This document shows, piece after piece, positions 1 through 9,073 of a stretch of 19,216 bases of DNA. A program made the translations under genes and the position numbers. The number at the start of each line of letters is the position of its first letter. The stretch's first letter is position 1. The stretch is taken from NCBI GenBank assembly GCA_036741235.1, contig DAINSQ010000094.1, forward strand, positions 1 to 19,216, read 5' to 3'. The notes under the pieces were generated by a model. The model was given only the letters and a program-made list of their open reading frames with translations, made no database searches and was not told the origin of the DNA. This stretch comes from JABWBR01 sp036741235. Lineage in GTDB: Bacteria; Bacteroidota; Bacteroidia; Chitinophagales; Saprospiraceae.

Positions 1-3000
1 AACTAACCTCCAGCGGCGCGCAACCCGAAGTTGTTGAAATGCTGAAAGATGCAATATCCGGCGGAATCAAAATGGAGATGATTTGTTCAGCCGTATCGCT
101 GCCGCAGGTATTTTCTGTAATCAGCATAACCGAATAATCGCCGTCGGCGGCATATACATGGGTGGGCGATACCTCGGTGCTTGTCGAATCGTCGCCGAAG
201 AACCAGGAATAGTTGTCGGCGCCCACTGAAGTATTGTTGAATGACACCGAAGCGCTGCCCAGCGGATTGTTGGCGGTGAAACCCGCTGTGGGCGGCCCGT
301 TCACCACGATGGTATCCTGGAAACTGCTCGAAGCGCTGCCGTTTGACACGGTCAGGGATACGATATAGGATCCCGGCGTATTAAATGTAACCTCCGGGTT
401 TTGGCTTGTAGCGCTTGCCGGGTCGCCGCCTTCAAACGTCCACGACCAGGAGGTAGCGCCGCCTGTAGAGGTATCGTTAAAAACAACGGTCAGCGGAGCG
501 CAACCCGAATCGGGATCAGCTGTGAAACCTGCGGTGAGCGGGTTAACGATCGTCACCGTCTTCTGTAAAAAGCGCGTGCCGCACTGGTTGGTGGCGGTCA
601 GACGAACGGTATAGGTTCCCGGTGCGGCATACGTATGCGAAGGGCTGAACTGCGTGCTGGTGGCGCCGTCGCCGAAATTCCACAGGTAGGTATTGCCATT
701 GACGGTTTGGTTGGTAAAGTTGACAGTAAAGCCTTGCGTAGAGAAAGTGAAATTCACAGTCGGTTGGCTCAGCACGGTAATCAGGTCGGCTTCAACGGCC
801 AGGTCGGTACCGGCGGCGTTGGTTACCTGCAGGGTGGCGCTATAAACGCCTGGTTGACTATAAGTTACCACAGGGTTGATTTCGGTAGAGACTGCGGGGT
901 TACCGCCGGGAAAGTTCCACTGTCTTGAGGTAATAACACCTGTCGATACATCCTGATACTGAACCTCCAGAGGGGCGCAGCCGATGGTTGGGGTGGCCGT
1001 CATGGCCGCTACGGGCGGCGTCACGGTCTGACAATCGGCAGTCAGGCGGATATTGTCGATATACAGGTTATTGCCGTTGTCGTTGATGTTTTGAAAGCGA
1101 ATGCGCACATTGGGTTGACCGATATAATCGTTAAGGTCAATCACGATACAGTCGGCGCCAAAGTCAGTACCGTAGCACCAATCGTTGACGACGGCGGGCG
1201 TAAATGGGTTCTGCGAATCGGGCGCCGTAGCGAAATTGCCGGTACCATTTTCAGTAGCGTCGAAAAGCGTGATAGGATAAGTTGTGCCGCCATTAATAGA
1301 CAGCAGTACCTTAAACCTGTCGCTGCGTTGGGCATTATAACGTTTATAAGCGTAATCGAAGCGTAACTGCATGCCGCTTTGATTACTAAAATCGAAGGGC
1401 TGTGAGGTCAGATTATCGATCTGGTTGAGGTTGGTGTAGGTATAATTATCCATAAACATCGCCCGTTTACCGGATTGGGCGCCGCCCACTTGCTTCCAGC
1501 TCCAGGTAGTTGCGCCGTCGGAGTTGCCGATATCCCAGAAAGTGGGGCCGTTTTCAAAGGTTTCAAACATGAGGTACCTCGTTCCCTGGTTATTAACCGT
1601 AATGGCGGTATTTAACGTGGTAGCGTCGGTGCCCGCCGAGTTGGAAACAATAAGCGTAGCGGTGTACGTGCCGGGTTGATCGTAGCGCACGGTGGGGTGC
1701 TGTTCGGTGGAACTGGAAGGAATACCGCCCGGGAATAACCACTGCCAGGAAGTCGGGTTATTGGTAGAATTATCAATAAATGGAATGGTGGTACCGGGGC
1801 AGATGTGAGTGGCCGGCGCCTGAATTTGTGCGACGGGGGGCGCGGTTACCGTACAGGATGAGAAGCAGCCTCCACTGCCTGCCAGCAGGCTGATGAAGCT
1901 GTTCATAGTGGTAATAGAAAAATTGGACCACTGATTGGTATTATTTACAGATGGGGCCATAATAAAATTGGAGCCCGCTGCGTCGTGTTCTGCATTGAAA
2001 TTGTGGCCGATCTCATGCGCTTGTAATACACGCAACAAACTGGACGTAGCCGAAAAGTTTTGCAGTACGTTGTAGCGGTCTTCCGTGCACAACCCGCCCA
2101 GCCAGGCTACGCCGATAGTCGTGCCGGCGAGATCGCGGTTAGTCCACAATGAGGCTACATCATAATTTGAGCCGAAGCCGCCGCCGTTGCCCCAGTTGGT
2201 GAAACTGTTAAGCAGTGTGCCTGCATTGGTCGAGCTGGTCCAGGGGTCGCAAGTTGAGCAGGTAGACACAAAATAGTCAACCACGTCGAAGTCGATTTCA
2301 TCGGCGAATTCGTTGTCGTAATTGGTTTGCACCAGGTTGAGGATGCCGAGCATGAAGTTTTCAGCATTCACGACGCTGCCGGTAAATTGGAACATGCTGA
2401 AATCAGCGGCCAGCGCAACTTCAACTTTATAACATTGCCCGACTTTTTCCTGGGCAACCTGCGAATGCTGCCTGACCGGCATATCATGCCCCATCAGGTG
2501 TTGCCACTCTTCCGACCAGCCGCAAATGGGGGCGTCGGGGAAGATCACATCGGTGTCGCGATATACTACGTATTGATTGGCAGGAGCGCCGGGCAGCAAC
2601 CGCCACAAGGGTTCGATGTTATAAGTTTCGCCGCCGTACTCCCAGAGCCCCAGCAGAAAATCAGCGTCGATCGTCATGCGCACTCTGCCGCCGCCCGTTA
2701 CCTGACCTCGATAGGTTTTGTTTTCCGACCGGGGCAAATCAATGATTCCTTCTGGTGTGCCCATGCGCAGGCGGTAGTTGGGCGCACGCATATCGTGGGC
2801 TTTTAGCGACCAGCGCCACGATTCGCCGGGACCCAGCGTGAGGATGAGGCCCGTTTCCTGGCCGCCGCTTTTTACATGAGCATTCAGCGCGGCGACATCA
2901 AGTTCGAATACGCGGTAGGCTGTAAATTTGGCATCGAGTTCGGCGCTTGGCGCCATCGGGACAGGGAGGCCCTCAAATTTGCCCTTTTGGGCGTACGCAA

Positions 3001-3049
3001 GTTGTTGGAAGGTGCAAATAGTTGCCAACAGGAGTAAAAATCTCGTCAT
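1..3049 (-). CDS. Secreted reprolysin-like (M12B-type) metallopeptidase with multiple PKD domains, 3' end cut by window edge
   Basis: Reading the minus strand from ATG at 3049 gives an uninterrupted frame of about 1016 codons that runs off the window. It opens with a signal peptide (MTRFLLLLATICTFQQLAYA, cleavage expected before QKG) and a propeptide-like region to about residue 190. The catalytic domain follows, with the metzincin zinc motif HEIGHNFNAEHD at residues 345-356 and a Met-turn (FIMAPS, Met364). The tail has a PKD domain (about nt 1605-1850), a MAM/jelly-roll-like domain opening FETFENG (about 1030-1590), four more PKD domains (about 60-1020) and the start of another. PKD cores are of the WxFPGG or WxFGDG type. 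The family cleaves proteins outside the cell. The neighbouring T9SS-type genes suggest T9SS export, but the C-terminus needed to show a sorting domain is missing. The zinc motif carries Asn where Gly is usual. The gene is divergent from ppc. The family call is firm; the substrate is unknown. Confidence 0.9.
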   Translation of the reverse strand, partial: MTRFLLLLATICTFQQLAYAQKGKFEGLPVPMAPSAELDAKFTAYRVFELDVAALNAHVKSGGQETGLILTLGPGESWRWSLKAHDMRAPNYRLRMGTPEGIIDLPRSENKTYRGQVTGGGRVRMTIDADFLLGLWEYGGETYNIEPLWRLLPGAPANQYVVYRDTDVIFPDAPICGWSEEWQHLMGHDMPVRQHSQVAQEKVGQCYKVEVALAADFSMFQFTGSVVNAENFMLGILNLVQTNYDNEFADEIDFDVVDYFVSTCSTCDPWTSSTNAGTLLNSFTNWGNGGGFGSNYDVASLWTNRDLAGTTIGVAWLGGLCTEDRYNVLQNFSATSSLLRVLQAHEIGHNFNAEHDAAGSNFIMAPSVNNTNQWSNFSITTMNSFISLLAGSGGCFSSCTVTAPPVAQIQAPATHICPGTTIPFIDNSTNNPTSWQWLFPGGIPSSSTEQHPTVRYDQPGTYTATLIVSNSAGTDATTLNTAITVNNQGTRYLMFETFENGPTFWDIGNSDGATTWSWKQVGGAQSGKRAMFMDNYTYTNLNQIDNLTSQPFDFSNQSGMQLRFDYAYKRYNAQRSDRFKVLLSINGGTTYPITLFDATENGTGNFATAPDSQNPFTPAVVNDWCYGTDFGADCIVIDLNDYIGQPNVRIRFQNINDNGNNLYIDNIRLTADCQTVTPPVAAMTATPTIGCAPLEVQYQDVSTGVITSRQWNFPGGNPAVSTEINPVVTYSQPGVYSATLQVTNAAGTDLAVEADLITVLSQPTVNFTFSTQGFTVNFTNQTVNGNTYLWNFGDGATSTQFSPSHTYAAPGTYTVRLTATNQCGTRFLQKTVTIVNPLTAGFTADPDSGCAPLTVVFNDTSTGGATSWSWTFEGGDPASATSQNPEVTFNTPGSYIVSLTVSNGSASSSFQDTIVVNGPPTAGFTANNPLGSASVSFNNTSVGADNYSWFFGDDSTSTEVSPTHVYAADGDYSVMLITENTCGSDTAEQIISILIPPDIASFSISTTSGCAPLEVS

Positions 3050-3058
3050 AGTTTGTGT

Positions 3059-3065
3059 TCCTTTC
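3059..3065 (-). promoter_or_regulatory. Ribosome binding site for the metallopeptidase gene
   Basis: On the minus strand GAAAGGA lies about 9 bases upstream of the ATG at 3049. It is the clearest Shine-Dalgarno-like site in the window and supports that start, which also places the signal peptide exactly at the N-terminus. A weak TAnnTTTG-like match (TATATTTT, 3105-3112 on the minus strand) lies further upstream in the 176-bp divergent intergenic region, but it is one mismatch from consensus and I do not call it. Confidence 0.5.
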
Positions 3066-3225
3066 AAAATAAAAGTAGGGTGGGTGAAGATACTACATTC
3101 TCCGAAAATATAGTGAAAGGTAATACGTTCGTTAGTTAGCCGACATTTTGAAATGATTGGGGACCGCCGAAGGCACTAAAACCGGATAAACCTTTACATT
3201 TAAAAACAGCAAACATTACGCGCTT

Positions 3226-5778
3226 ATGCAACAACAAGAATTACTCTATAAATTCAACCAATTGGTACTCAACAAGTATCATTTATACAACGGCTTGTTT
3301 CTCAAATTGCCCTACGAAAAAATTGCCAATACGGGAATGTTGTTGCCCATCATGGGGCAATATAGCCGGCGGGGCCTGGAAGCGGGAAAAAAACCGGAAG
3401 AAATTGTTGATCAGTTTTTTGAACGTTTTACTAATTTTATTTCGGAGGCCGAAAAAATCAATTTCCTGTTCCACGTCATTCAATACGTTGAAAGGCAGGT
3501 AGTGCTTTTTGACAGCATCGAAGACGCCGCTTTTAGCGGGCTCAACGCTCCGGCGGAATCGAATTCGCTTCGCGAAATGTACAATACAGCGGCGGCATCG
3601 GGTAAAAAAGCGGACTGGCAGGATTTCCTCCGTCATTTTTCGGTGCGTATTGTTTTTACGGCCCATCCCACGCAGTTTTATCCGCCGGCCGTACAGCACA
3701 TCATTCACGACCTTGAAGACGCCATCCAGTCCGACGACGTGAATGCCATTGATGAATTGCTTCAACAATTGGGGCAAACGCCGTTTGTCAATCGCGAAAA
3801 ACCCAGTCCGCTCGATGAGGCCAAAAGCATTATTTATTATTTGCGAAATGTATACTATCGCGCCATCGGCGATATGTTTACCCGAATAGCAACTCATTTT
3901 TCCACCGATGGGCAGTTGGACAACTTCGACCTGTTCAGACTGGGGTTTTGGCCCGGCGGCGACCGCGACGGCAATCCCTTTGTTACTTACGATATAACCA
4001 GGCAGGTAGCCTGGGAACTCAAAACTACGCTGTTTAAATGCTACTACCACGAACTCAAAAGTCTGCGTCGTCGCATTACCTTTCATCAGGTGAGCGATAT
4101 TTTGCAAAAGCTGAGCGATCAATTGTACTTGAATATGTTTGATCCGCAGCCCGGCTTTTCGCATCAGGATATGCTGGCCCCCCTGCAGACCGTCGCCCAA
4201 TTGCTGAATGATAAATACCACGGCCTCTATGTTAAAGAGCTACAGGCGTTAATCACCCGGGTGCAGATTTTTAAATCTCATTTTGCAACAATTGATATTC
4301 GCCAGGACTCGCGCATTCACCAATACGTTGTAGACGCCATTGCCGAAAAATATGGTTTGTGCCCGCAACCGTTCAGGACCCTCGATTCGGCTGACAAAAT
4401 GAGGTTGTTATCAACGGCAGCCATCCAGGTAAATGCCGGTGATTTTGATGATGATATTGTCAAAGACACCATTCTCAATATTCAGCAAATCAGGGATATC
4501 CAGCAATCCAACGGCGAGATTGGCTGCAACAGGTACATCATCAGCAATGCCGAAGATGTGTTTGCCGTGATGAACGTATACGGGCTCTTCAGATGGTGCG
4601 GCTACCCGCCGGAGGATATTCACGTTGACATTGTGCCGTTATTCGAGACCATCACCGGATTGTCCCAATCAGAGTCCATCATGGAGCAACTCTATCGCGA
4701 GCCGGTTTATACCCAACATCTCGCAGCCCGTAGTAAGCGGCAGACTATCATGCTGGGCTTTTCCGACGGCACCAAAGACGGCGGTTATTTGAAAGCCAAT
4801 TGGGAAATTTTCAAAACAAAAGAAAAACTCTCCCGGCTTTCCCATAAATCGGGTATTAGCGTTGTATTCTTCGACGGCAGGGGCGGTCCGCCGGCGCGCG
4901 GCGGCGGCAAAACGCAGCGTTTTTACGCTTCGCAAGGTAAAAATATCGCGAATGAAGAAATTCAACTCACTATACAGGGGCAAACCATCACCAGCATGTA
5001 CGGCACCAGCTCGCAATTTATTCACAATTGCGAGCAATTGCTGCTGGCAGGCGCTTCCAATCAGTTGTTAGACAAAAAAGACACCCAACTTTCCGTTCAA
5101 CAGCGAGCCTTGCTGGAAGAACTGGCGGAATTGAGTTATGAAAAATATACCGCGCTGAAAAACCACCCGCAATTCCTTCCATACCTCGAAAAAATAAGCG
5201 CGCTAAAGTATTACGGCAAAACCAACATTGCCAGCAGGCCCGGCAAGCGCGGCGATAAGGCGGGGTTGGCATTTGAAGACCTGCGCGCCATTTCTTTTGT
5301 CGGCGCCTGGAGCCAACTCAAGCAAAACGTGCCGGGGTACTTCGGCATCGGTTCTGCGCTGCAACAACTACAGCAAGCCGGCCGCCTTCAGGAAGGCGCC
5401 GCCCTTTATCAGGATTCCGCATTTTTTAAGGCGCTGATACTCAACAGTATGATGTCGCTTGAAAAATGTTATTTTCCGCTTACCGCCTATATCCGGGATA
5501 ATCCCGAGTTTGCTGAATTCTGGGCAGTCCTTCACGACGAATACGAGCTGTCAAAAGAACTCATCCTGGCCATTTCCGGACAAAAAGAGCTAATGGAGGA
5601 GGAACGACTTTCGAAAGCTTCTATCGATGTTCGCGAAGAAATAGTATTGCCGTTGCTGATCATCCAGCAATACGCCCTGCAAAAAACAAGCCAAGGTGTT
5701 GAGAATAAGGAGGTTTACGAAAAGCTGATCACCCGTTCGCTGTTCGGCAATATTAACGCGAGCAGAAATTCCGCCTGA
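3226..5778 (+). CDS. ppc: Phosphoenolpyruvate carboxylase
   Basis: This cytoplasmic enzyme carboxylates phosphoenolpyruvate with bicarbonate to give oxaloacetate and phosphate, refilling the TCA cycle. The 850-aa product is slightly shorter than the usual 870-930 aa. It carries the family blocks in order: TAHPTQ with the catalytic His (about 144-149), GFWPGGDRDGNPF (about 241-253), DIRQDSR (about 357), MLGFSDGTKDGG (about 509, where many homologues read SDSAKDAG), FDGRGGPPARGGG (about 551, the glycine-rich phosphate loop), SRPGKR (about 670) and the following LRAISFVGAW. The C-terminus reads NASRNSA; the Asn that usually ends in NTG is kept but the last two residues differ. The ATG at 3226 has no clear Shine-Dalgarno site, which is common in this phylum. 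The gene appears monocistronic: divergent from the peptidase gene, with a hairpin after its stop. The call is secure. Whether its allosteric control is standard cannot be read from sequence. Confidence 0.95.
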   Translation: MQQQELLYKFNQLVLNKYHLYNGLFLKLPYEKIANTGMLLPIMGQYSRRGLEAGKKPEEIVDQFFERFTNFISEAEKINFLFHVIQYVERQVVLFDSIEDAAFSGLNAPAESNSLREMYNTAAASGKKADWQDFLRHFSVRIVFTAHPTQFYPPAVQHIIHDLEDAIQSDDVNAIDELLQQLGQTPFVNREKPSPLDEAKSIIYYLRNVYYRAIGDMFTRIATHFSTDGQLDNFDLFRLGFWPGGDRDGNPFVTYDITRQVAWELKTTLFKCYYHELKSLRRRITFHQVSDILQKLSDQLYLNMFDPQPGFSHQDMLAPLQTVAQLLNDKYHGLYVKELQALITRVQIFKSHFATIDIRQDSRIHQYVVDAIAEKYGLCPQPFRTLDSADKMRLLSTAAIQVNAGDFDDDIVKDTILNIQQIRDIQQSNGEIGCNRYIISNAEDVFAVMNVYGLFRWCGYPPEDIHVDIVPLFETITGLSQSESIMEQLYREPVYTQHLAARSKRQTIMLGFSDGTKDGGYLKANWEIFKTKEKLSRLSHKSGISVVFFDGRGGPPARGGGKTQRFYASQGKNIANEEIQLTIQGQTITSMYGTSSQFIHNCEQLLLAGASNQLLDKKDTQLSVQQRALLEELAELSYEKYTALKNHPQFLPYLEKISALKYYGKTNIASRPGKRGDKAGLAFEDLRAISFVGAWSQLKQNVPGYFGIGSALQQLQQAGRLQEGAALYQDSAFFKALILNSMMSLEKCYFPLTAYIRDNPEFAEFWAVLHDEYELSKELILAISGQKELMEEERLSKASIDVREEIVLPLLIIQQYALQKTSQGVENKEVYEKLITRSLFGNINASRNSA

Positions 5779-5787
5779 GTTTTTGCC

Positions 5788-5806
5788 GGCGCAATTGGCG
5801 CCTTTT
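5788..5806 (+). terminator. Candidate intrinsic terminator of ppc
   Basis: A perfect 5-bp GC-rich stem, GGCGC pairing with GCGCC around the loop AATTG, begins ten bases after the ppc stop codon and is followed directly by TTTT. The stem is short, so termination strength is uncertain. Confidence 0.5.
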
Positions 5807-5859
5807 CATTCCGACGCAAGCAATTTTATGGCAAATCGCTAAAAATTGCGCAAAACGCG

Positions 5860-5867
5860 TATATTTG
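5860..5867 (+). promoter_or_regulatory. Candidate Bacteroidota -7 promoter element for secDF
   Basis: TATATTTG matches the Bacteroidota -7 consensus TAnnTTTG exactly, about 100 bases before the secDF ATG. I see no convincing TTG/TTTG -33 element at the expected spacing. The element lies within a short inverted repeat, CGCAAA-N9-TTTGCG (5849-5869), which could be an operator or chance. A start here would give an untranslated leader of roughly 90 bases. Confidence 0.4.
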
Positions 5868-5874
5868 CGGAGTT

Positions 5875-5907
5875 TTTTTCAAAGGTTGCCAAAGGCTCCT
5901 TGAAAAA
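5875..5907 (+). promoter_or_regulatory. Leader hairpin upstream of secDF
   Basis: TTTTTCAAAGG (5875-5885) and CCTTGAAAAA (5898-5907) form an inverted repeat with one bulged base and a loop of about 12 bases, just downstream of the TATATTTG element. It would lie at the 5' end of the secDF leader. It is AT-rich and has no trailing T-tract, so it resembles an mRNA-stabilising or regulatory leader structure more than a terminator. Function is inferred only. Confidence 0.3.
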
Positions 5908-5965
5908 GCAAGCATTACACATTAGCACTATTGCTCAATTATCTGTTTAAGTAAACTATCGAAAC

Positions 5966-8900
5966 ATGCAAGGGAAAGGGATTGTGAAGTTTTTCCTTGT
6001 GCTCATGATCATCGTTACCGTAGCACAGTACTTTTTTATTTTCCCCACACAGAAAGTAGAAAAAGCTGCTGATGAGTACGCCATGCGCGCATCGGATAAA
6101 ATCAGTGATGAAGCACAAAAGAAAGCCGTTTTCAAAGCCGAAAGAGTGGCTTTCCTCGATTCTGTATCTACCGAAGAGGTATTTCGCATTCCGCTGTTGA
6201 AGTCGTACACCTACCAGGAGCTCAAAGCGCAGCAACTGGCCCTGGGTTTGGACCTTAAAGGCGGTATGAGCGTCGTATTACAGGTAGACCTCCAAAACTT
6301 CATCAAGGCGTTGTCTAACGACAGCAAGGATCCCACCTTCACGGAAGCGCTGAAAAAAGCTTCCGAGGCTCAGAAAAACGCCCAGTCTGATTTCGTGACC
6401 CTGTTTGCGAATGCCTGGAGCGAAGTGGGCAACGGCAAGAAAATGGCGCCCATTTTTACCAAAAATGAAGCGCTGCGCGACCAGATCAAATTCGATACCG
6501 ACGATAGCGAGGTGATCCGCATCATTCGCCAAAAGGCCAATGAAACGGTAGACCTTACGTTTAAACTGCTCAAAGAGCGTATCGACAAGCTGGGAGTTAC
6601 CCAGCCCAACGTTTCGCTTGACGCCGGCCGCGACCTTATCGTGGTGGAACTGCCAGGTATCGACAACCCCGAGCGTGCCCGGAACTTCCTGCAATCAGCC
6701 GCCAAACTCGAATTCTGGAACTTGTACCGCATCAATGACCCCGCTGTGATCCAGGCTTTTATCGATGCCAACCAGCGCCTGAAGCAAACGGAAAGCGGCG
6801 ATACGGTTTTGCGCCAGGAGATCGTGCGTATCGATACGACTTATGTCACGGATTCGCTTGGCAATCAGGACAAAACGCAGATTGCCAAACTGGATACGAT
6901 CTACGGCCAAAATACCGAGCAGGGGCCGCTGTTCGATAAACTGACGCTAAACTCTACCGGCGCCGCTGGATTGGCAGTGATGGGTACCGCCAAGAAAAAC
7001 CAGCGCGACCAAATTTCGGAATACCTGAACCGCGATGACATCAAGCGTTTCTTCCCGGCCGATATGGTCTTCAGATGGTCTAAAGACCCAGTCAAAGACC
7101 AGGAAACCAAGAAGTTTACCGAAGAATACGAGCTGTTCGCCCTCAAAGCAGAGCGCGACGGCAAGGCGGCACTCACCGGCGAACACGTAACGCAAGCCGG
7201 CGCAAGCCCCGACCCCAACTCTAACGAGGTCGGCGTAAGCCTGAAAATGGATAATACGGGCTCGAAAATATGGGGCACGGTGACTACCGCCGCCGCTGCT
7301 GATAACAACCGCGAAATCGCTATCGTACTTGACGACGAGGTGGTGTCCAGCCCTCGCGTAATCAACCCGATTACTACCGGCGATACGCAAATTACCGGCA
7401 ACTTTACGATCCAGGAAGCTACCGACCTGGCTAATATCCTTCAGGTAGGCCGACTGCCGGCAGAAACCCGCATCATTCAGGAATCGCTGGTAGGCCCTTC
7501 GCTGGGCGCCGATAATATTAACCGTAGTATCTGGGCGCTTTTGCTCGGCTTTGCAGCCGTGATGGTCTTTATGTTGTTTTACTATGCCCGCGCCGGTATC
7601 GTTTCTATTATCGCGCTGCTGGCCAACGTATTTTTTATCCTCGGTACGCTGTCGTCTATTGGCACGGTACTTACCCTGCCCGGTATTGCCGGTATTGTAT
7701 TGACGATGGGTATGGCCGTGGATGCCAACGTAATTATCTTTGAGCGCATCAAGGAAGAACTGCGCGAGGGCAAGTCGCTGTTGGTATCAATCGCCGAGGG
7801 CTTTAAGCATTCTTATTCAGCTATTATCGACGCCAACGTTACGACGCTGCTGACGGCCATCATCCTGGCTTATTTTGGTCTGGGCCCCATCAAAGGTTTT
7901 GCCGTTGTATTGATCGTCGGCGTTTTGTCGTCGATGTTTACGGCTATCCTTGTAGGCCACTTGATGCTGGATTGGTGGACGGTCACCAAGGGCAAAACGA
8001 TCAATTTCTGGACGAAAATATCGGAGAACTTCCTGGCTCATATCAATGTAGATTGGATGGGCAAGCGCAAGTACGGTTATATTTTTTCCGGCGCTTTGTT
8101 TTTGATGAGCGTTATTTCGATTTTTACACGCGGTTTTGAGCTGGGTGTCGATTTCAAAGGCGGTTATTCTTACAATATCCAGTTTGACAATAGCAAAAAA
8201 GTGGAAGCCCAGGATTTGCGCGAAGCGTTGGGCGAAACTTTCGGCTCAACGCCTATTGTTAAGGTGATTGATACGGAAAACACTTTTAACGTTACAACCA
8301 GCTATCTGATCAACGATACGGGCGAAGACGCTTCTGAGCGCGTTACGGAAAAGCTCTTTGAAGGCGTCAATGCGATAGCCGGCGGGTCGCTCAATTACGA
8401 GCAATTCAAGCAAACAGACGCATCCGGCACCCACATCACCAGCTCTAGCAAAGTAGGTCCTACTGTAGCCGATGATATCAGGGATAGCGCATTCCTGGCT
8501 ATTGGATTCTCGCTGTTGGCCATCTTTATCTACCTGGCCGTGCGATTCAGCCAGTGGCAGTTCAGCTTGGGCGCCGTATTGGCTTTGTTCCACGATGTGA
8601 TTATCACCATCGGCTTGTTCTCGATGTTCCACGGTATCCTGCCGTTCTCTATGGAGATCGATCAGGCATTCATCGCAGCCATCCTGACGGTGATCGGTTA
8701 TTCGGTCAATGACACGGTAATTGTATTTGACCGAATCCGGGAGTTCAGCAACCAGTACGCGGGGCAACCCAAGGAAGACGTATTCAACCGCGCTATCAAC
8801 CGCACGCTTAGCCGTACGTTGAACACCTCGGGTACTACCTTGATCACGATCGTCGTGTTGTTTATCTTCGGCGGCGGCAGTATCAAAGGTTTTGCCTTCG

Positions 8901-9049
8901 CCCTGCTGGCGGGTATCCTCTTCGGTACGTATTCGTCAGTGTTTGTCGCCTCTTCTATTGTGGTTGACCTTATCGCCGGCATCAAAGGCAAAAAGGAAGC
9001 CGTGAAGAAGGCTTTCGCGCGTTCTGCATCCAAGGCGCCGAAGGCGTAA
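5966..9049 (+). CDS. secDF: Protein translocase subunit SecDF (fused SecD-SecF)
   Basis: SecDF is an inner-membrane partner of SecYEG that uses the proton-motive force to pull exported proteins through on the periplasmic side. The 1027-aa protein is the one-piece fusion seen in Bacteroidota. The SecD half has an N-terminal membrane helix (about 6-24), the D1 motif LGLDLKGGM (about 92), a large periplasmic P1 region, and a membrane bundle from about 515 to 690 containing GMAVDANVIIFERIKEELR (about 582). The Asp of that motif corresponds to the conserved proton-path residue described in Thermus SecDF. The SecF half repeats the plan: a helix near 707-724, GVDFKGGYSYNIQFD (about 727), a smaller periplasmic domain, GYSVNDTVIVFDRIRE (about 911), SRTLNTSGTT, and a Lys-rich cytoplasmic tail. 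The ATG at 5966 puts the first helix directly at the N-terminus. The gene lies between a candidate promoter and a strong terminator hairpin, so it is probably transcribed alone. It serves Sec export generally, including the first step for T9SS cargo such as the downstream adhesin. Confidence 0.96.
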   Translation: MQGKGIVKFFLVLMIIVTVAQYFFIFPTQKVEKAADEYAMRASDKISDEAQKKAVFKAERVAFLDSVSTEEVFRIPLLKSYTYQELKAQQLALGLDLKGGMSVVLQVDLQNFIKALSNDSKDPTFTEALKKASEAQKNAQSDFVTLFANAWSEVGNGKKMAPIFTKNEALRDQIKFDTDDSEVIRIIRQKANETVDLTFKLLKERIDKLGVTQPNVSLDAGRDLIVVELPGIDNPERARNFLQSAAKLEFWNLYRINDPAVIQAFIDANQRLKQTESGDTVLRQEIVRIDTTYVTDSLGNQDKTQIAKLDTIYGQNTEQGPLFDKLTLNSTGAAGLAVMGTAKKNQRDQISEYLNRDDIKRFFPADMVFRWSKDPVKDQETKKFTEEYELFALKAERDGKAALTGEHVTQAGASPDPNSNEVGVSLKMDNTGSKIWGTVTTAAAADNNREIAIVLDDEVVSSPRVINPITTGDTQITGNFTIQEATDLANILQVGRLPAETRIIQESLVGPSLGADNINRSIWALLLGFAAVMVFMLFYYARAGIVSIIALLANVFFILGTLSSIGTVLTLPGIAGIVLTMGMAVDANVIIFERIKEELREGKSLLVSIAEGFKHSYSAIIDANVTTLLTAIILAYFGLGPIKGFAVVLIVGVLSSMFTAILVGHLMLDWWTVTKGKTINFWTKISENFLAHINVDWMGKRKYGYIFSGALFLMSVISIFTRGFELGVDFKGGYSYNIQFDNSKKVEAQDLREALGETFGSTPIVKVIDTENTFNVTTSYLINDTGEDASERVTEKLFEGVNAIAGGSLNYEQFKQTDASGTHITSSSKVGPTVADDIRDSAFLAIGFSLLAIFIYLAVRFSQWQFSLGAVLALFHDVIITIGLFSMFHGILPFSMEIDQAFIAAILTVIGYSVNDTVIVFDRIREFSNQYAGQPKEDVFNRAINRTLSRTLNTSGTTLITIVVLFIFGGGSIKGFAFALLAGILFGTYSSVFVASSIVVDLIAGIKGKKEAVKKAFARSASKAPKA

Positions 9050-9073
9050 TCATCGCTGCTATCAATAGGTTCG

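Noticed and set aside
2327..2806. Plus-strand open frame of 159 codons opposite the metallopeptidase
   Set aside because: The minus-strand frame here has a reprolysin propeptide and catalytic-domain beginning; the plus-strand translation resembles nothing.
3105..3112. Promoter element (TATATTTT) for the metallopeptidase gene
   Set aside because: It misses the final G of TAnnTTTG and has no partner element at the right spacing, which is too weak in AT-rich intergenic DNA.
3283..4221. Minus-strand open frame of 312 codons inside ppc
   Set aside because: It is antisense to conserved PEPC motifs and shows no domain, signal or initiation site of its own.
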